This document shows positions 38,304-51,100 of a stretch of 64,000 bases of DNA, piece by piece. A program made the position numbers and the translations under genes. Positions within the stretch are counted from its first letter, which is position 1. The number at the start of each line of letters is the position of its first letter. The notes under the pieces are model-generated. The model made no database searches and had not been told where the DNA came from. It worked only from the letters and a program-made list of their open reading frames with translations. Source of the DNA: Balanoglossus misakiensis (taxonomy: Eukaryota > Hemichordata); the NCBI GenBank assembly GCA_040954595.2, contig CM082578.2, forward strand, positions 17,794,001 through 17,858,000. The letters are read 5' to 3'.

Positions 38304-38411
38304 TACGTACGTACGTACGTACATACATACATACATACATACATACATACATACATACATACATACATACATACATACATACATACATACATACATACAT
38401 ACATACACACA
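38304..38411. repeat. (TACG)n then (TACA)n microsatellite
   Basis: About four tacg units run straight into about 21 taca units and end in a short ca run. The sharp switch from CpG-containing to CpG-free units is what decay of methylated CpG within an ancestral tacg repeat would leave, though the direction is inference. Confidence 0.95.
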
Positions 38412-40920
38412 CGCAGTCCATGATTTTTTGTTTGTTTGATGGGGCATTGCGTAAACTGGCTAGGAGAATATCGAATCCTAGTGGACGGAGATGAAGCACT
38501 ATACATGTAGATGGAACAGACATCGTCGATAGGATTCGAAGTTGCCGGGGGCGATAGGGAGATGATGGATTCCGACTTTGCCCGGGGGCGGAAAGGTCTC
38601 AAAAGTTGTTTGCAACGTGCTTGTTTCACATCATGGTGAAATTTTGGAAGACAACTCTATCTGCTCACAGGTTTTTGTTTCGCTCCTAAATTGATTTCAT
38701 ACATCTTCGATTAATCTGAATTTTATTGATCAGTCAAGACATTTATTGAACAGTTGTACACGTTCGTCCTTGAAACAGTGGGAGACTAAAAAGAATTGTA
38801 ACTCAAAATATGAATACCGGGATGCTTAAAAGTAGAGCAGGTGTCGAGATACTTTTTGGAACATCAGAACAGAAATTATATAAGAATGTCGGTTGCGAAT
38901 GAAATTGAAACTCATCCAAGCGTAACGATTAGAAGTCACAATGTGAATATGTGTGTCCCGCGTTACCAGGTATGACGCCTGTTTTTTAATTTTGTTCGAC
39001 AGCAAGCCGTCGGAGCAAAAGTTGGATTGTAAATTCTCTCTATTTGCTGTTGCTTGGTGCAGCCAGGGAAAACTAGGTGACCCAAGTGCGAAAACCGAGA
39101 CGCGCGATGTGAACGCATGATGTTATAGCGGTAAACTGCATTAATAACCAGATGTCTATTTCATGCAGATTTTACCGCGATCAAATATGGAAACAATACT
39201 GCGCCGTCGCTATTAACATGTGCCCTTGTTGCCCCGGCAACGGTGCAATCAGTTTACAACCTCTCCTCGCTCGCCAGCGCTGTGCGCTCTTGTAATGAGA
39301 CCGACTAATCTAATTTCGAAAAGCACCGGCGGAAAGTTCTTGTGTTCGTTATCGAGGAGCGCTCTGCAAAATGTACAAGCGTGTTGTCAGGTGCCACGAG
39401 AAACGGGGGCCGTCGAAATGTGGTAATTATCGCCTGTTTAGCTGCCAATTAACTGTAATGTATTCAAATCTAATATGTGCGAACATCGTTCACCAATAAT
39501 TACGACCAGTATTGAATTGGTTGATTGCACAGCACCGTAATTCCATCTTCATATTTCCTTGTTTTAATTGCCACTCCCATTGTTCTTCCATTGAATTGTA
39601 CGACCGAATTGTCCTTTACACACGGGACCGGGTCAGCGCACAAGAACAACTTGAACACGCCCTTCTCTGAACGAGCCAAAAACATAAATATAAACTCAGT
39701 CTAAATTACTTAAAGAAACAACTACAGTTCCTCGGTCTGGTCCCTAAAACATGTCTTCATGCCCCAGTTTGACATGCGCATACCAGTATTTAGCCTGTCA
39801 TCGCAGCTTATACTGAAAACCAGAAATATTATGTTGAGAATTGAATGTTAACCAGGACTAAAATCCAGATGGCAACATAAACTTTGCACTATAGGCCTAC
39901 ACATATACATGTACACAGTTTGTTGACAAGCTGAATTTTACTTGGCTTTTAAACATGCTGTAGGGAGTGGAACAAGAAACTTGTTATTGCTCGGTGACAA
40001 AATCCGCAGACTCGTGGTTCTGCGTGCTTTTCTTGTGACATTGGTCGCAAGAGGGCGTTTTACAGATACTAGTTTTTCTGTCTTTCTTGTTAATTTCTAT
40101 GCATCGTATGTTGAAATTTTAAGACTTCCTTGGGATTTCTAATTTTGTATGCACAAATCCCATTTGATCACGATGCGAATTCTCCGAAAGACACATGCAG
40201 AATCGCTTCCCACGTCATTGATGGCGTAATTGCACCATTAGCATATTTTTGTAAAACGCTTGTCACCGTCTTAGCACTTGTTTTGCTGGGACAGCGTTTA
40301 TCTGGACAGGACTGAAATTGGCGGGAGCAGTATCAATGATACCCAGTCAAAACAAAGCTGGATGTCAAGATTCATGAACGTTGGTCACAACCCCGGGACG
40401 CAATGACGGAGACTCTTAGTAAATTTGAAAACACGAAACTTTATAAATCGCGATCAAAAGGAATGAAAATATTTGCATGGAAACAGTTTTGAATTTAAGT
40501 TTATAGACAGCTATCGTTTTCAAGTACGGTTATAGACTTTCACTTGGGTATCGTAAAAGCGAGACTGGGTAAATGCGCATTTTGAAAATGCCAAAGTGCA
40601 TTTCCATTTTCTGTCGGCAATGGCGCTCTTTAGATTGACATTGGTGTTCCCCTCCGATGGGCCACAGTTACTGCGTGGAGTTTGTTGTACATGTGTTTTT
40701 CCCATGGCTGTGATTTATTTTTAGGTGACAGTATTAATGTCATTGCTATTGTATATGTACGTAATTTGTGTGAATGGGGGGGGGGGGAGGTAGGAATACA
40801 AAATGTCACCAAGTACAGGAAATCTTTGGACATAGACAGTAGAGGTTTTGGAGTAACCATACACAGTACTGTCTATGGAGTAACAGAGCAATTGTTTCGC
40901 TGATAACTCATGCAGTTTTG

Positions 40921-40936
40921 ATTGCGCCCTCTGCCG
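40921..40936 (-). promoter_or_regulatory. CTCF-like site between FBXL14 and Wnt5
   Basis: The minus strand reads cggcagagggcgcaat, close to the CTCF core. It is one of several gagggcg-containing sites in the window (also about 40047, 47727, 58700 and 59155), so a repeat-family origin of the motif is also possible. Confidence 0.25.
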
Positions 40937-42179
40937 ATCAAATCGAAAACAAGGTCGTAGGTTCGGATCCTTGTTGACACCATCTCGAATGGGTCAAGCG
41001 GGAGAAATGTCATTGACTTTTCAAGTTATTTGTTTTTCTTTTCGGATGGTTTTGAACTTGACAGTGTACCACCCACGACAGTTATGATGCTGTTCGTCGT
41101 CATGCACCATTATGATCGCGGCTGTTTGCCAATATCATTCTTGAGATTCCACGTCAAAGACAAGGTCCCGTCGACTCAATCGTCCAGCCTTCAAAAACTT
41201 CGTTGTTTTGAATACTATCCCCAGAACAACAACACCTCGCGGCTTTGCACCAGGAAAAGACACTTTTGTTTTTACTCTGGGATGCCCGAAATTCCCACCA
41301 AAACAATATCATGTCGGATATATTTCTGCATGATGCTGTACTAGTAAAATTCAGCAGAGATTGTGAATTCCTGCCCCCCCCCACGCACCCAGAGTAATTC
41401 TACAAATAATAAAACTAAGTCTTCAAAAGTGTAAATGAAGTGGCAGTGTTTGTAAATCTTCCCATGAATAACAATTGACTGCAAAATCCGAACCTAGAAT
41501 TGGCTTAGGGTAGCGTCCATGTGTAAATAGTTGTATTTCGCAAGAATAAAAAAAACTTGAGAAAGCCTACAATCACAGCATCCGTCTTATTCACTATTCA
41601 TTGAGACTTCTTTTCAGGCTAGGGAAAACAAAGGCGGTGTCGACTTATTCTTTCTTGAAATAGCCGCCCTCGGCATGTCACGGGATTCTTGTAGTCCGTA
41701 CTTTATCTAAATCACTTAAAATCTTGACTGTATAGGACAGGTTTTAAAAAATATTCACATGGACAAATTTGTTTCATTTCATGTAGTCCTTTAGGTTTAC
41801 GCTGTGCGGTCATGCGGGTCATTATATCTTACATACTTGGGTCCCACAGACAGCAATCGTCAATTCAGGGGAGATTACAGTTCATAATGTGAATGTGGGA
41901 CTAGAAGACCTTTCGCCGGATGATTGACGTGACGTAAGATAAGGGGCATCCTTGCTGGCGGCTAAGAGGGGGCCACCCACCGTACCCACCCGTCAACGTG
42001 ATCAGAGGGATTGAGTAAATGCAAGGGGTACAACTGTCACGGTGACAAATGACGGAAAATGGATCTTCGAATGAACATATGCCCGGAAGAGTAAATGAAC
42101 ATAAAAAGGGCAGTCGGAGGATGCGGGGGACTGTGATGTTCCCATGACCTTGTACATGTACATGCCACAAAAACGAGCA

Positions 42180-42226
42180 CACGTGCACACTCACTCACTC
42201 TCACACAGATACATACACACACACCG
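42180..42226. repeat. CA/TC-rich microsatellite
   Basis: Mixed cactcactcactctcacaca and acacacacacc units, imperfect. Simple sequence only. Confidence 0.8.
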
Positions 42227-45092
42227 TGACGTGGCTTATGAGAGAGACGGGAATCATACTGACATTTTCTTGAGGCCCGGAATCCTTTTTTTCTGCATGT
42301 GACAGTCATAACCCATAAGACTGATGATGTTGTGAAGTAGCGAACTCGTTAAACGTCCTGATCATCAATCAAAGAGAACAAGTTTACTCGCGTCGGTTTT
42401 TGGAGGTTGAAGAACGTTGAAGAATGCCCCGCTCACTGTAAAATCAAGTCACGAACAGTCAACCACTACACACGAATGGTAGCCTCGGCAATACCAAAAT
42501 GCACATCGTCGCCAAGTTGAAGAGCAGTCGCGGTTTTCGCTAATTTGAGAGACACGGGATGGAACTAATTAGAGATGTCTCTTTCAGGTTGAGTTTACTT
42601 ATCAACTGTCAATGAATACAAAGTAGGAAAGTTATGAAAACATCAAAGGTAATCTGTTACACCTGACTCAGCCGGATAAATCCGAAACAATGACCCCTCC
42701 CCAATTTGGAAAGTAATTAAAGGTGCGATAGATGTTGTGCCAATAGATTCATCCAAGCAAACTGATATATAAGTAATTAAACCTTTACTTGACCAAAAAA
42801 AAGTTCATCGCCAACCAGATCGTATGACGCATTATCACCACCTGGGTATTACGTCACTTCTTTCTGAACCGCTCCACTTTTCGCCGGTTAAAAACAACCG
42901 TGGCGACGATCCGACCCGGATGTTCATTGAAATTGGCATGGGCAGCAAAGAAGTAATATTTTTTCTTTCAACTGAAGCCAACATTCTGTTTGACTATTAA
43001 ACCTAAAAAATGGCGAAGTGATAACGTTATCAAAATGAGAATCGGAACAGATGACTACCAACCCAACCGAAAGTGTTAAAGACAACGATGGTGCTAATAT
43101 ATGTAGATTGGGTTCTTTATTATTCAAAGTACTTTTCGTCGCTCTGTTTGCTCAATAATATCCCAAGTGTCTTTGTTAACGACAACAAAGTAGTTGTCGA
43201 CTCCATACAACCATGAAAGGAGTCGATCAAGCCGAATAATTCCTTTATTTTCTCTCCCTATCAACTTAACTGGTGTGCGAAAATTCTCATGATCGTCTAG
43301 TCAGTACTCAGTGGTAGGGTAGAAGCAACGAGGCTGCTCTTTCAACCAATCAATTCTTCTGTATTCACAAAGTTTTGAGAAACTGCGATTGGCCCAGGCC
43401 TTGTTTTATAATGTACGTGAGAAAGTCAGCCTGAAGTAGGTCGTTTAAGATCACTGTTGCAGGTGGTTAATTGACCTCAATCATGACATTGATATATTTA
43501 CTGAGATAGAGTGCCAGAATCGTAAAACTAACACATACAAACAAATTATGGAGGCGTTAGCCCGAAACACCACCCCCGTGCCAAAGTCCGCCCTTACACC
43601 CGTTGCCATGGAGACTAACGGTCTAGCCTTCAGCCCCAAGATAAGGTGGCCGTCTTTGCCCGCAACTCCGGAAACCGCTCTTCATCACATGCGGCAGCTG
43701 CCATGCAAAGTGACAGAGAGATTTGTTAGGGCATGTTGGCTCAATTATACCACAGTTGTCAGTTCGAAGCACCGGGTAAAAGACGTTTTCCAGCCCAGCG
43801 TTCAGAAGTGATCAGTAGCGGCGATTCGATGTTTATTTGATTGAAAATGCTCTTTTTTTTCGAATCCTCAAAAGATTGTTTATTCCACTGCCGTTTCCAC
43901 TACTGATTCTGCTCGCGTTGACCGTGTTCGCCAAAAGTTTGCGAATTTTCACCGAATTTGAAAGTTGGTCCTGGATAGGCCTATATAACTTTAGAAAGTT
44001 CTATTTGCATAGATGAACACGGGCGCGTTTCTCCTTCCTTCCGACCCCTTTTCTACCACTTTACTAGTAGTATAACATGCTTATTCAAAGAAGTAAGTTC
44101 CAGAATGGTCCAAATCCAGTCCAAAACTAATTGCTTACTTTAGCAATGCCCCGGGCGAAGACACGAAATTCGCATGAAAGCACCACTTTTCTATGGCCGG
44201 GATTGAAAACAAAGATGTCTTTCATCACTATGAAAGTGTATAGGACTTTGAGATGTTTACTGAAGTACAAGAGAATTGTATTGATACAGGCCTCCCGTGA
44301 TAGATTCATTCTGTTACATTGAAATACACCGTTCTCGTTATTTTTATTTTCATAATGTCTTAATCAGAATTCGTTTTTTGTGGAAGAACTCACACGGGTT
44401 CACCGTTGGTCGCCGCGCCGAGAAAAGCCGTGTGTGCACTAGGTTTCCTCTCGTCACCTTTCTCTAAAGAGTCTACCCTTTTCACTCTCTCACTCTCTTT
44501 TCGTGTGCATTTGCTTGAAGGGTGTGTTGCAAAGGCAACTGTTACAGAGACAAAGAGTAGCTTGGAAGCCTTTAGCCGTGATTATAGGCGAACAATTGAT
44601 TTCCACCAGTCAAGAAATTCCTACAGAACAGCGCACCAAACTTTAATTATGTTTAATGGCTGGGCAAATTGACCAATCATAGAGCGTGTCTCAACTCTTC
44701 CCAAACACTCTTGACTCACAAAGAGAAGTGTTCGGCGGTGATCCATCAAAACTCCGGCGTATGTGTGCATGTTCACTGCAAGGTCCGCGTTTCAATTCCG
44801 ACATAATTCCCGAATAATCGCCCCTTTGCGCTCATTTTTGGCAAGGGTTCCACAGTTCATCGTCCAGCCTGGTGACGTTCCCATGCGGTGACCCCGTACC
44901 ACTTTTTTTTTGCTCCGATAAGTGTATGTGTTCTATTGCTTCCAGATCTATGTCGCCCCGGAGTTTCTTAACAAGCTGTCGGTGAGAGAGAAGTGTGCGT
45001 GTTGAGTGTCGTCGGGCAGTGGAGGAAGCAACCGACCACTTTTACGCTTCAGCCCAGAACCGAGCGAGAGTAGCGGTGTCACACACAACGCA

Positions 45093-45166
45093 ATGGCCAG
45101 AAGCGTGGTTGTCATCGTGTTCATCCTGACGTCGTTGCAAAGTTTAAGTCACGGAGAGACCTGGTG
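45093..45166 (+). CDS. Wnt5: Wnt5 coding exon 1 (signal peptide)
   Basis: Encodes [20 protein letters not shown] and GETW plus two bases of a second Trp codon, then a perfect GTAAGT donor. The hydrophobic core VVVIVFIL is the signal-peptide h-region, with cleavage likely near SHG-ET. Confidence 0.93.
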
Positions 45167-48100
45167 GTAAGTAGGCTTTCTTGGAAATAATACCATTGTT
45201 TTTATAGACCGTTTATTAGTACACTGAAAAGCGATCTCTCCCTCCTTTTTCGTGATCTAACAGCATGACAGACCCAGCACAATTGTTAACAGCTATTGCC
45301 AAACTCTTTTCATCTCTCAAGTGTCGCAGTCGTATCGTTTTAATAAGCTCACGCAGCGCCCCATTCTTAACAAACACACACAGGCTGTTGGGACTCCAGT
45401 CGCAACCCCTAGAAACTTGGACCAAGGTTGGCATTCTGGGCTCCGCCATACATTCGCAGTGCAACGAGTTGGAAGGGCTCTCCACCAGTCAAAGGCGGAT
45501 TTGCCAGATGTACCAGGATCACATGCTGCCCGTCAGCAATGGAGCCAGGACGGGAATCTCAGAGTGTCAGAATCAGTTCACCGAGCGACGCTGGAATTGT
45601 AGCACGGCGGACGACAGCAAGGTGTTCGGACGTGTTATGGCAATCGGTGAGTCGGTTGGACACTTCTTAATACGTCTATTTGTATTCCGATTAATCCGTA
45701 CACAAACACCCTGTAAGGTACTTCATTAGTCGCCATTACCTGTCACTGCTCAAAAAACACTTTCCTTCGCTGGTCACTTTTCTGAGATTTTCAGCAGGAT
45801 TAAGGGACACACGACATTCTGGCTTTGTTCGCGCTCATTTTTTGGCATCATGGAAGACAGTGGAAGGGTAATGCGCGACAACTCATGGACAATAGCAGTC
45901 GGTGAAATATTTTCATTTGTTGGGCCGAGCAAACTGTTCAATTTACCCACCCCCTTGTGTCTTTTATTTGGTCATGTTTGCTCGTATTTGCCAACGGGGA
46001 CAAAGCTTGCGCTAGTTCGCGGTTAGATACATGGATTTCTATTGCACAACTGTGAGTGACAGTCAGACTACAAAAAAAACCAACATTCATACGCGATGAT
46101 GCAAATTGTCTGCAGGACTGACGCATATGGGCCCGGAGCGTGGGACGGGCAATCCTACAATCGAAACAAAACAAAATAAAACAAAACAGAAAAAAACACG
46201 AGTTTGAACAGTAGCGAGACTTGAGTGGCACAATGGCGGGGAATGCACCCAACAACCTCAGCCAAAAAACGACACGAGTCGTTCTATGCAAACATTGGCA
46301 CCGTGATGTCAGCATTGGTTTGCCTTGCTCTAATCCCGACAGCACAATTCGTGGGGTCACGTCACGACAATCGCTGGTTTCAATGCAAGAAAAACAAGAG
46401 GGGGGAGAACAGCATTGAAGGTTTGTCTAACACTCCACTTTCCTCTGGGTGCACCGGCCAACAAGAGTTCCCAGTCTTCAAATTTAATTTTGAGCGCACT
46501 CTTTTGAATTTGGAAAAAAAATTTATGTCGACTATCTTAAGTGTCCGCTTTGTTCGGCGCTGTGTACTATATAGTGGCCCTTTGAAAACAGACAGAATGT
46601 ACTTTCTATTCGGTGTTGATATCAATACTTCCAAAAATCCCATCGGGGCATCTCCCAGTGTAAGGAGATGACCGCTTGTGAAAGACACACCAAAAATGCT
46701 AGACAAACCAATGAAAATGTTACTAAAATATCGATCAAAATCCCCGGATGTCACCACTGTTACCACCGAGGGGCTATCGATGTTGACATTCACGCGCGAA
46801 ATATTTCAACGCGTTTCCATTTTTTTTTCTTAATTCACAAGGGAAACGGCTTCATCTCTGCTATCCGAATTAACATTCCACAGAACGGTGTAAGCGCCTG
46901 TTATTGATATTAATAACGCGATGATAGTGTATCGCTCGCACACATTCCCATTCACAGAATTCAGCATCCGTGCGAGCTGATCTTTCAGCGTAATCCAGCG
47001 GTTTAACCTCAGTCAATAATACGAGGTAATTTCAGACTGATTTAGTTGTATACATTACGTAGAATTTCATGAATAAGCTTACTCGATTTCAAAATGGCTC
47101 TTCGCGTAACTTTTCTCTAACTTTGCTTATAGAGTGGACCACCAGACGCGCCGACCAGCAATCCGCAATATTTATCATTTTATGAAAATTATCTCCTATG
47201 TTATTGCTAAGAATTATTTCATAAAAAGTTATTTTGTTTTTAATGTAATTATTTTTGTCGTTCAGCTAGTCGAGAGGCGGCCTTTACATACGCGATATCG
47301 GCGGCCGGTGTGGCGAACGCCATCAGCAGAGCCTGTCGGGAAGGGGAACTCGGCACCTGTGGTTGCAGTCGGGACCCGAGACCCGTCGATTTGGACAGGG
47401 AATGGTTGTGGGGAGGATGCGGAGATAACGTGGACTACGGTTACCGCTTTGCTAGGGAGTTCGTAGACGCCAAGGAAGATGACACTGTTAAAACGAAGGG
47501 GACAACTGATGATGATGTGGCGAGGAGACTTCGCGAACAAGGCAGGAAGCTCATGAACCTACATAACAACGAAGCTGGTCGAAAGGTAAAGAGTTTTTAT
47601 TGGTTTCAGTTCACAGACGCGTAGAAATCCACATTCTTCACGTACAGTCATCGAACAACGTGTTACATGTCAAATCAAAGGAATCCGTGCAAAGTTTAGT
47701 AAACCTGGCAACATGTGTACGGTGGACCGAGGGCGCTTTCCGGTTCGTAATTTTGAGGAATGCGCAGAAGTGACGAAAACCGGGAGCAGTAGCAAATATT
47801 AGCGTAGTCGTTTTGAGCCAGTGGCAGCGTCGACATCACTACCCTGGTGGCACGTCTCTGTTTAGATCATTATGTCAATAGACCATATATCTTCGGCAGG
47901 CAATAACCATGTACCGATTTCATGGGATCCACAAAAAGTGACCTTCCGTGACCCCTGAATGAAATGCCGACATCATTAATTTTATGGCCGTTGACAATGA
48001 TGATGAAACGAAGCGTTGTGAGGGAAGCAATGAAGAGAGTGCTTCACGCTTTGATTGAGCAAAGCATGCACCCAAAACCGTTAAAACAGCACGTTGGTTG

Positions 48101-51100
48101 TCCTTTGTCAGTGAAATTACCGAGTCTGCATGTTTTTTTTTACTCTTTGCTTCTCTCCCCCTCCCGCCTCAGACCGAACCATTTGGAACTTGGAATTTGG
48201 AACTGACATCAAACTAACATACCGTCTGATATTGTGCTCCCGCTTGGTAAATAATCTGACAAACATTAGCAATGAAAATGTCATTCGTTTTCTGCTAAGT
48301 TTACTTTTTGAGAAAAGAAAATGGACTTTTCTTGTTCCCTTCTTACTAAACCACCATTAATTTCCGCGGAAGTGACATCTCTTTACTGTCAGTAAACAAA
48401 CAGACGCCCCGATCTCAAAGAAACCGTGAACACCGGCGCAGAATGGGAGAAATAACCAAAAATCCCACGCAGCCCTCGGATAAAACCGCCCGACCGGTTG
48501 GCCAGCAATGGCCGAGGGAGAAGCTTCGTGGTCATTCGAGGTCACCGTCTATTCCACGCAAACATGAAGTCGGGTGATGACAGGCAAACGCAACTGGCCC
48601 CAGACTCCTCTGGCAATGTCGATGGAGAAAGGTCGCGTTGTGTTACACACCCAACGCTTAGAGCCGTTCTCACCAAACCCAACATCTCTCTTATACTAGA
48701 ACAGAGACCTAGCGAAAGACGAATTCGAGCTGTTGTCACGAGTTTTCAATGTCTGTATGTAATTAGTACTTCTTTAAAATATCAACCTCTGCGCTATGCT
48801 CGAAATATACGTAAGAGGGGATTTACCCAGAAACCATCACTGCTTGTAGAAATTGTGGGACGAAACCAGTGTCGATGGTAGTGATTTGGACGAACCTTCG
48901 ACAGCTGGCGGTTTTACGATCTTACTCGTCATCACGTTACAAAGTACATCCCCCCTTGTACTTCGCTTGCAATTTGCGAACGACAAAATCCATACACACG
49001 CGTGTCCCCCCCCCCCCTCTGTTAATATTTGAGTCCATTTTGATGTGACTGGGTACAAAAAAGGGTGCATTTTCAAACACGGTAGCTCACTTAAAGTGCC
49101 CACAAAGACGCACCCAAAGGGGTACATCAAAGGGGCACTTGTTTATTTGAAGCGCAAAAAAGGGGAGCACGAAAACTCTATAATTGGGAGCGCGTCTTGC
49201 AATTTAACAAATCGATTGTAAATACTACACAGTAGAGCCATGGAGGCGCTTTGTGGGGTGAATTCCATACCGTGTTTCTAATCGTGTTTTTCATAGTTTG
49301 CTTACAACAACAGGCATCTACTACTGTGTCAATTTACTTGTAAATGAAACCCGTGGAGTTCTATAGTCCAAATGTTCCCCATTCCTGCGCACAAAACATG
49401 TTCATGGTAGTGGAAATCGAACAGTGAACGCCGGCGACAGCCATTTACTTTCACATACAAATGCGGCATCAACGCCGAAGTCGAGCATCAAACAAAGTTT
49501 CTGTGTGTCCATAATTTTGAAGAGAACGGAGAACTTTAAACAGCAATGTGCATCCGTATCGCATAACATAAAAGTTCCTATTTATCTCATGAAATCGCGT
49601 TTTCCTATTTATCCTATTTATTCCAAAATATCTTCCAACTTTCTCAGGTATCCTTTGAATTTTACCTATCAAGTGTACAGCCGTTCAAATGTTGGATTTT
49701 GTTTTGAAATTGAAATCATTAATGTAAGGCCAAACGTAGCAATTCATAGCTGATTTGTACGCACCAATAAAAAGACACCGTTGCCCAGTGTTCGGATATG
49801 TCTACAAGACAAAGAAGACAGGTTCTTCCCCTTTTGTCCGTGACAGAGCGGAAGGGTGTCTCTAGTGTTTGTGTCTGCAATCTCACCTGGCTGTTCTCAG
49901 TCAAAAGGGCAACTCAGGGCGTTCGGTATCGACAGGAAGACAAAATAAATGATTTTCCGCTCAATGCGAGATCTCGCGAGACTTGGTTAATTACCGTAGC
50001 AACGGGTTGGTAGCTAAGTAATACAACCAAGCTTTGTATGAAACTCGAATAGGTGCAACAATTGTAACTTTAACACGATGGGCGATGTATTGTTTGTCCT
50101 GGGTCACGAGAATCTCCCCCATTTTTCCCTCCATTCTCTCTGCTGTTGCATAAGGGAAAATAAAACTATATGATTATTCCACGATAACGCATCTTAGTAC
50201 TCTACACAGTGATGTATTCTCATGAAACCGGTATTCATCAGCTGTTGCTGGTCTTTCTGGTCGGCAGACTTGAACACGTCTTACTCAACGCATGCATATC
50301 TAAGCCATGTTACATGTACTGCGTAAACAAACAGACAACTTTATCCCGATGCACAGTCTCTCTAGAGAGGGACTTGCTCAGAGTCTGCGTTCTTTGCCCT
50401 TTGGTCGAATCTTGAAAATGGCGGCACATTTGACGCGAGACGTGATCAATTGCTATCTGTTACGACCCGCAGGCCGTCCAAGCCAAAAATATGCGGAGGA
50501 TAGAGAGGCCAATTTACCTGACCGAGTGGCTTGTTTTACACCCGAACCGGCCAACAGCCTGAACAGGCCGCAACAAAAGAAATGGTCAAAGACAGCACAC
50601 GTACAACAAACCTGGCTATTTACCGTGTTAATTTAATTGCAGATACGAGTAATATTCACAATATGTTAAATAATATTAAAAATAAACTACAAACTAAACT
50701 CGAGCGTGACCAGGTGACCAAACAAAAATTCCTAACAAGTTCAAAGTCTCAAACAGTTCTGGCCTTTCTGTCCGTTTAACGCCAGCGTACAAAAGACAGC
50801 CACGCATTACCTCAAATACAGTTCCACAGTCACACGGAGACGCGCTCCCCCAGGACGGCTCCCAAATTCCACGCGGCGTCCTCGAAAACATCCACCACGA
50901 CTTCACAAGTCCCTTCGGCAGTGTCAATCTTCAGCTACCACAGTCGACAGGCAAACTCCGTACGGTGGGCTCCCAAAACTCCTCCAAGGCGACGGCACAG
51001 CTACCAGACCAGAATCAAAATGAGCCACCCGATAACGTGGCACTGGATGGTTTTCATACGACCAAAAACTAACACCTGGTCACGCTAATATGTTAAATAA

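Larger units (their letters stand above)
38412..45092. other. FBXL14-Wnt5 intergenic region and Wnt5 upstream DNA
   Basis: No coding gene is recognised. It holds G and C runs (40776-40787, 41374-41382), a CA-type microsatellite at 42180-42226 and scattered short open frames without motifs. The last 150 bp before the Wnt5 ATG (from about 44940) would be 5' UTR; I see no TATA box at a fitting distance. Shared enhancers could lie here but cannot be picked out by eye. Confidence 0.6.

Noticed and set aside
40904-40990. Possible tRNA-derived element with a B-box-like ggttcggatcc
   Set aside because: The B box deviates from GGTTCRANNCC, no convincing A box or cloverleaf could be drawn, and no 3' tail is present.
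45265-45383. Open frame upstream of Wnt5 exon 2 as additional coding sequence
   Set aside because: The signal-peptide exon with its perfect GTAAGT donor and the acceptor at 45383/45384 restore the conserved WW-L start of mature Wnt5; the upstream part is intron.
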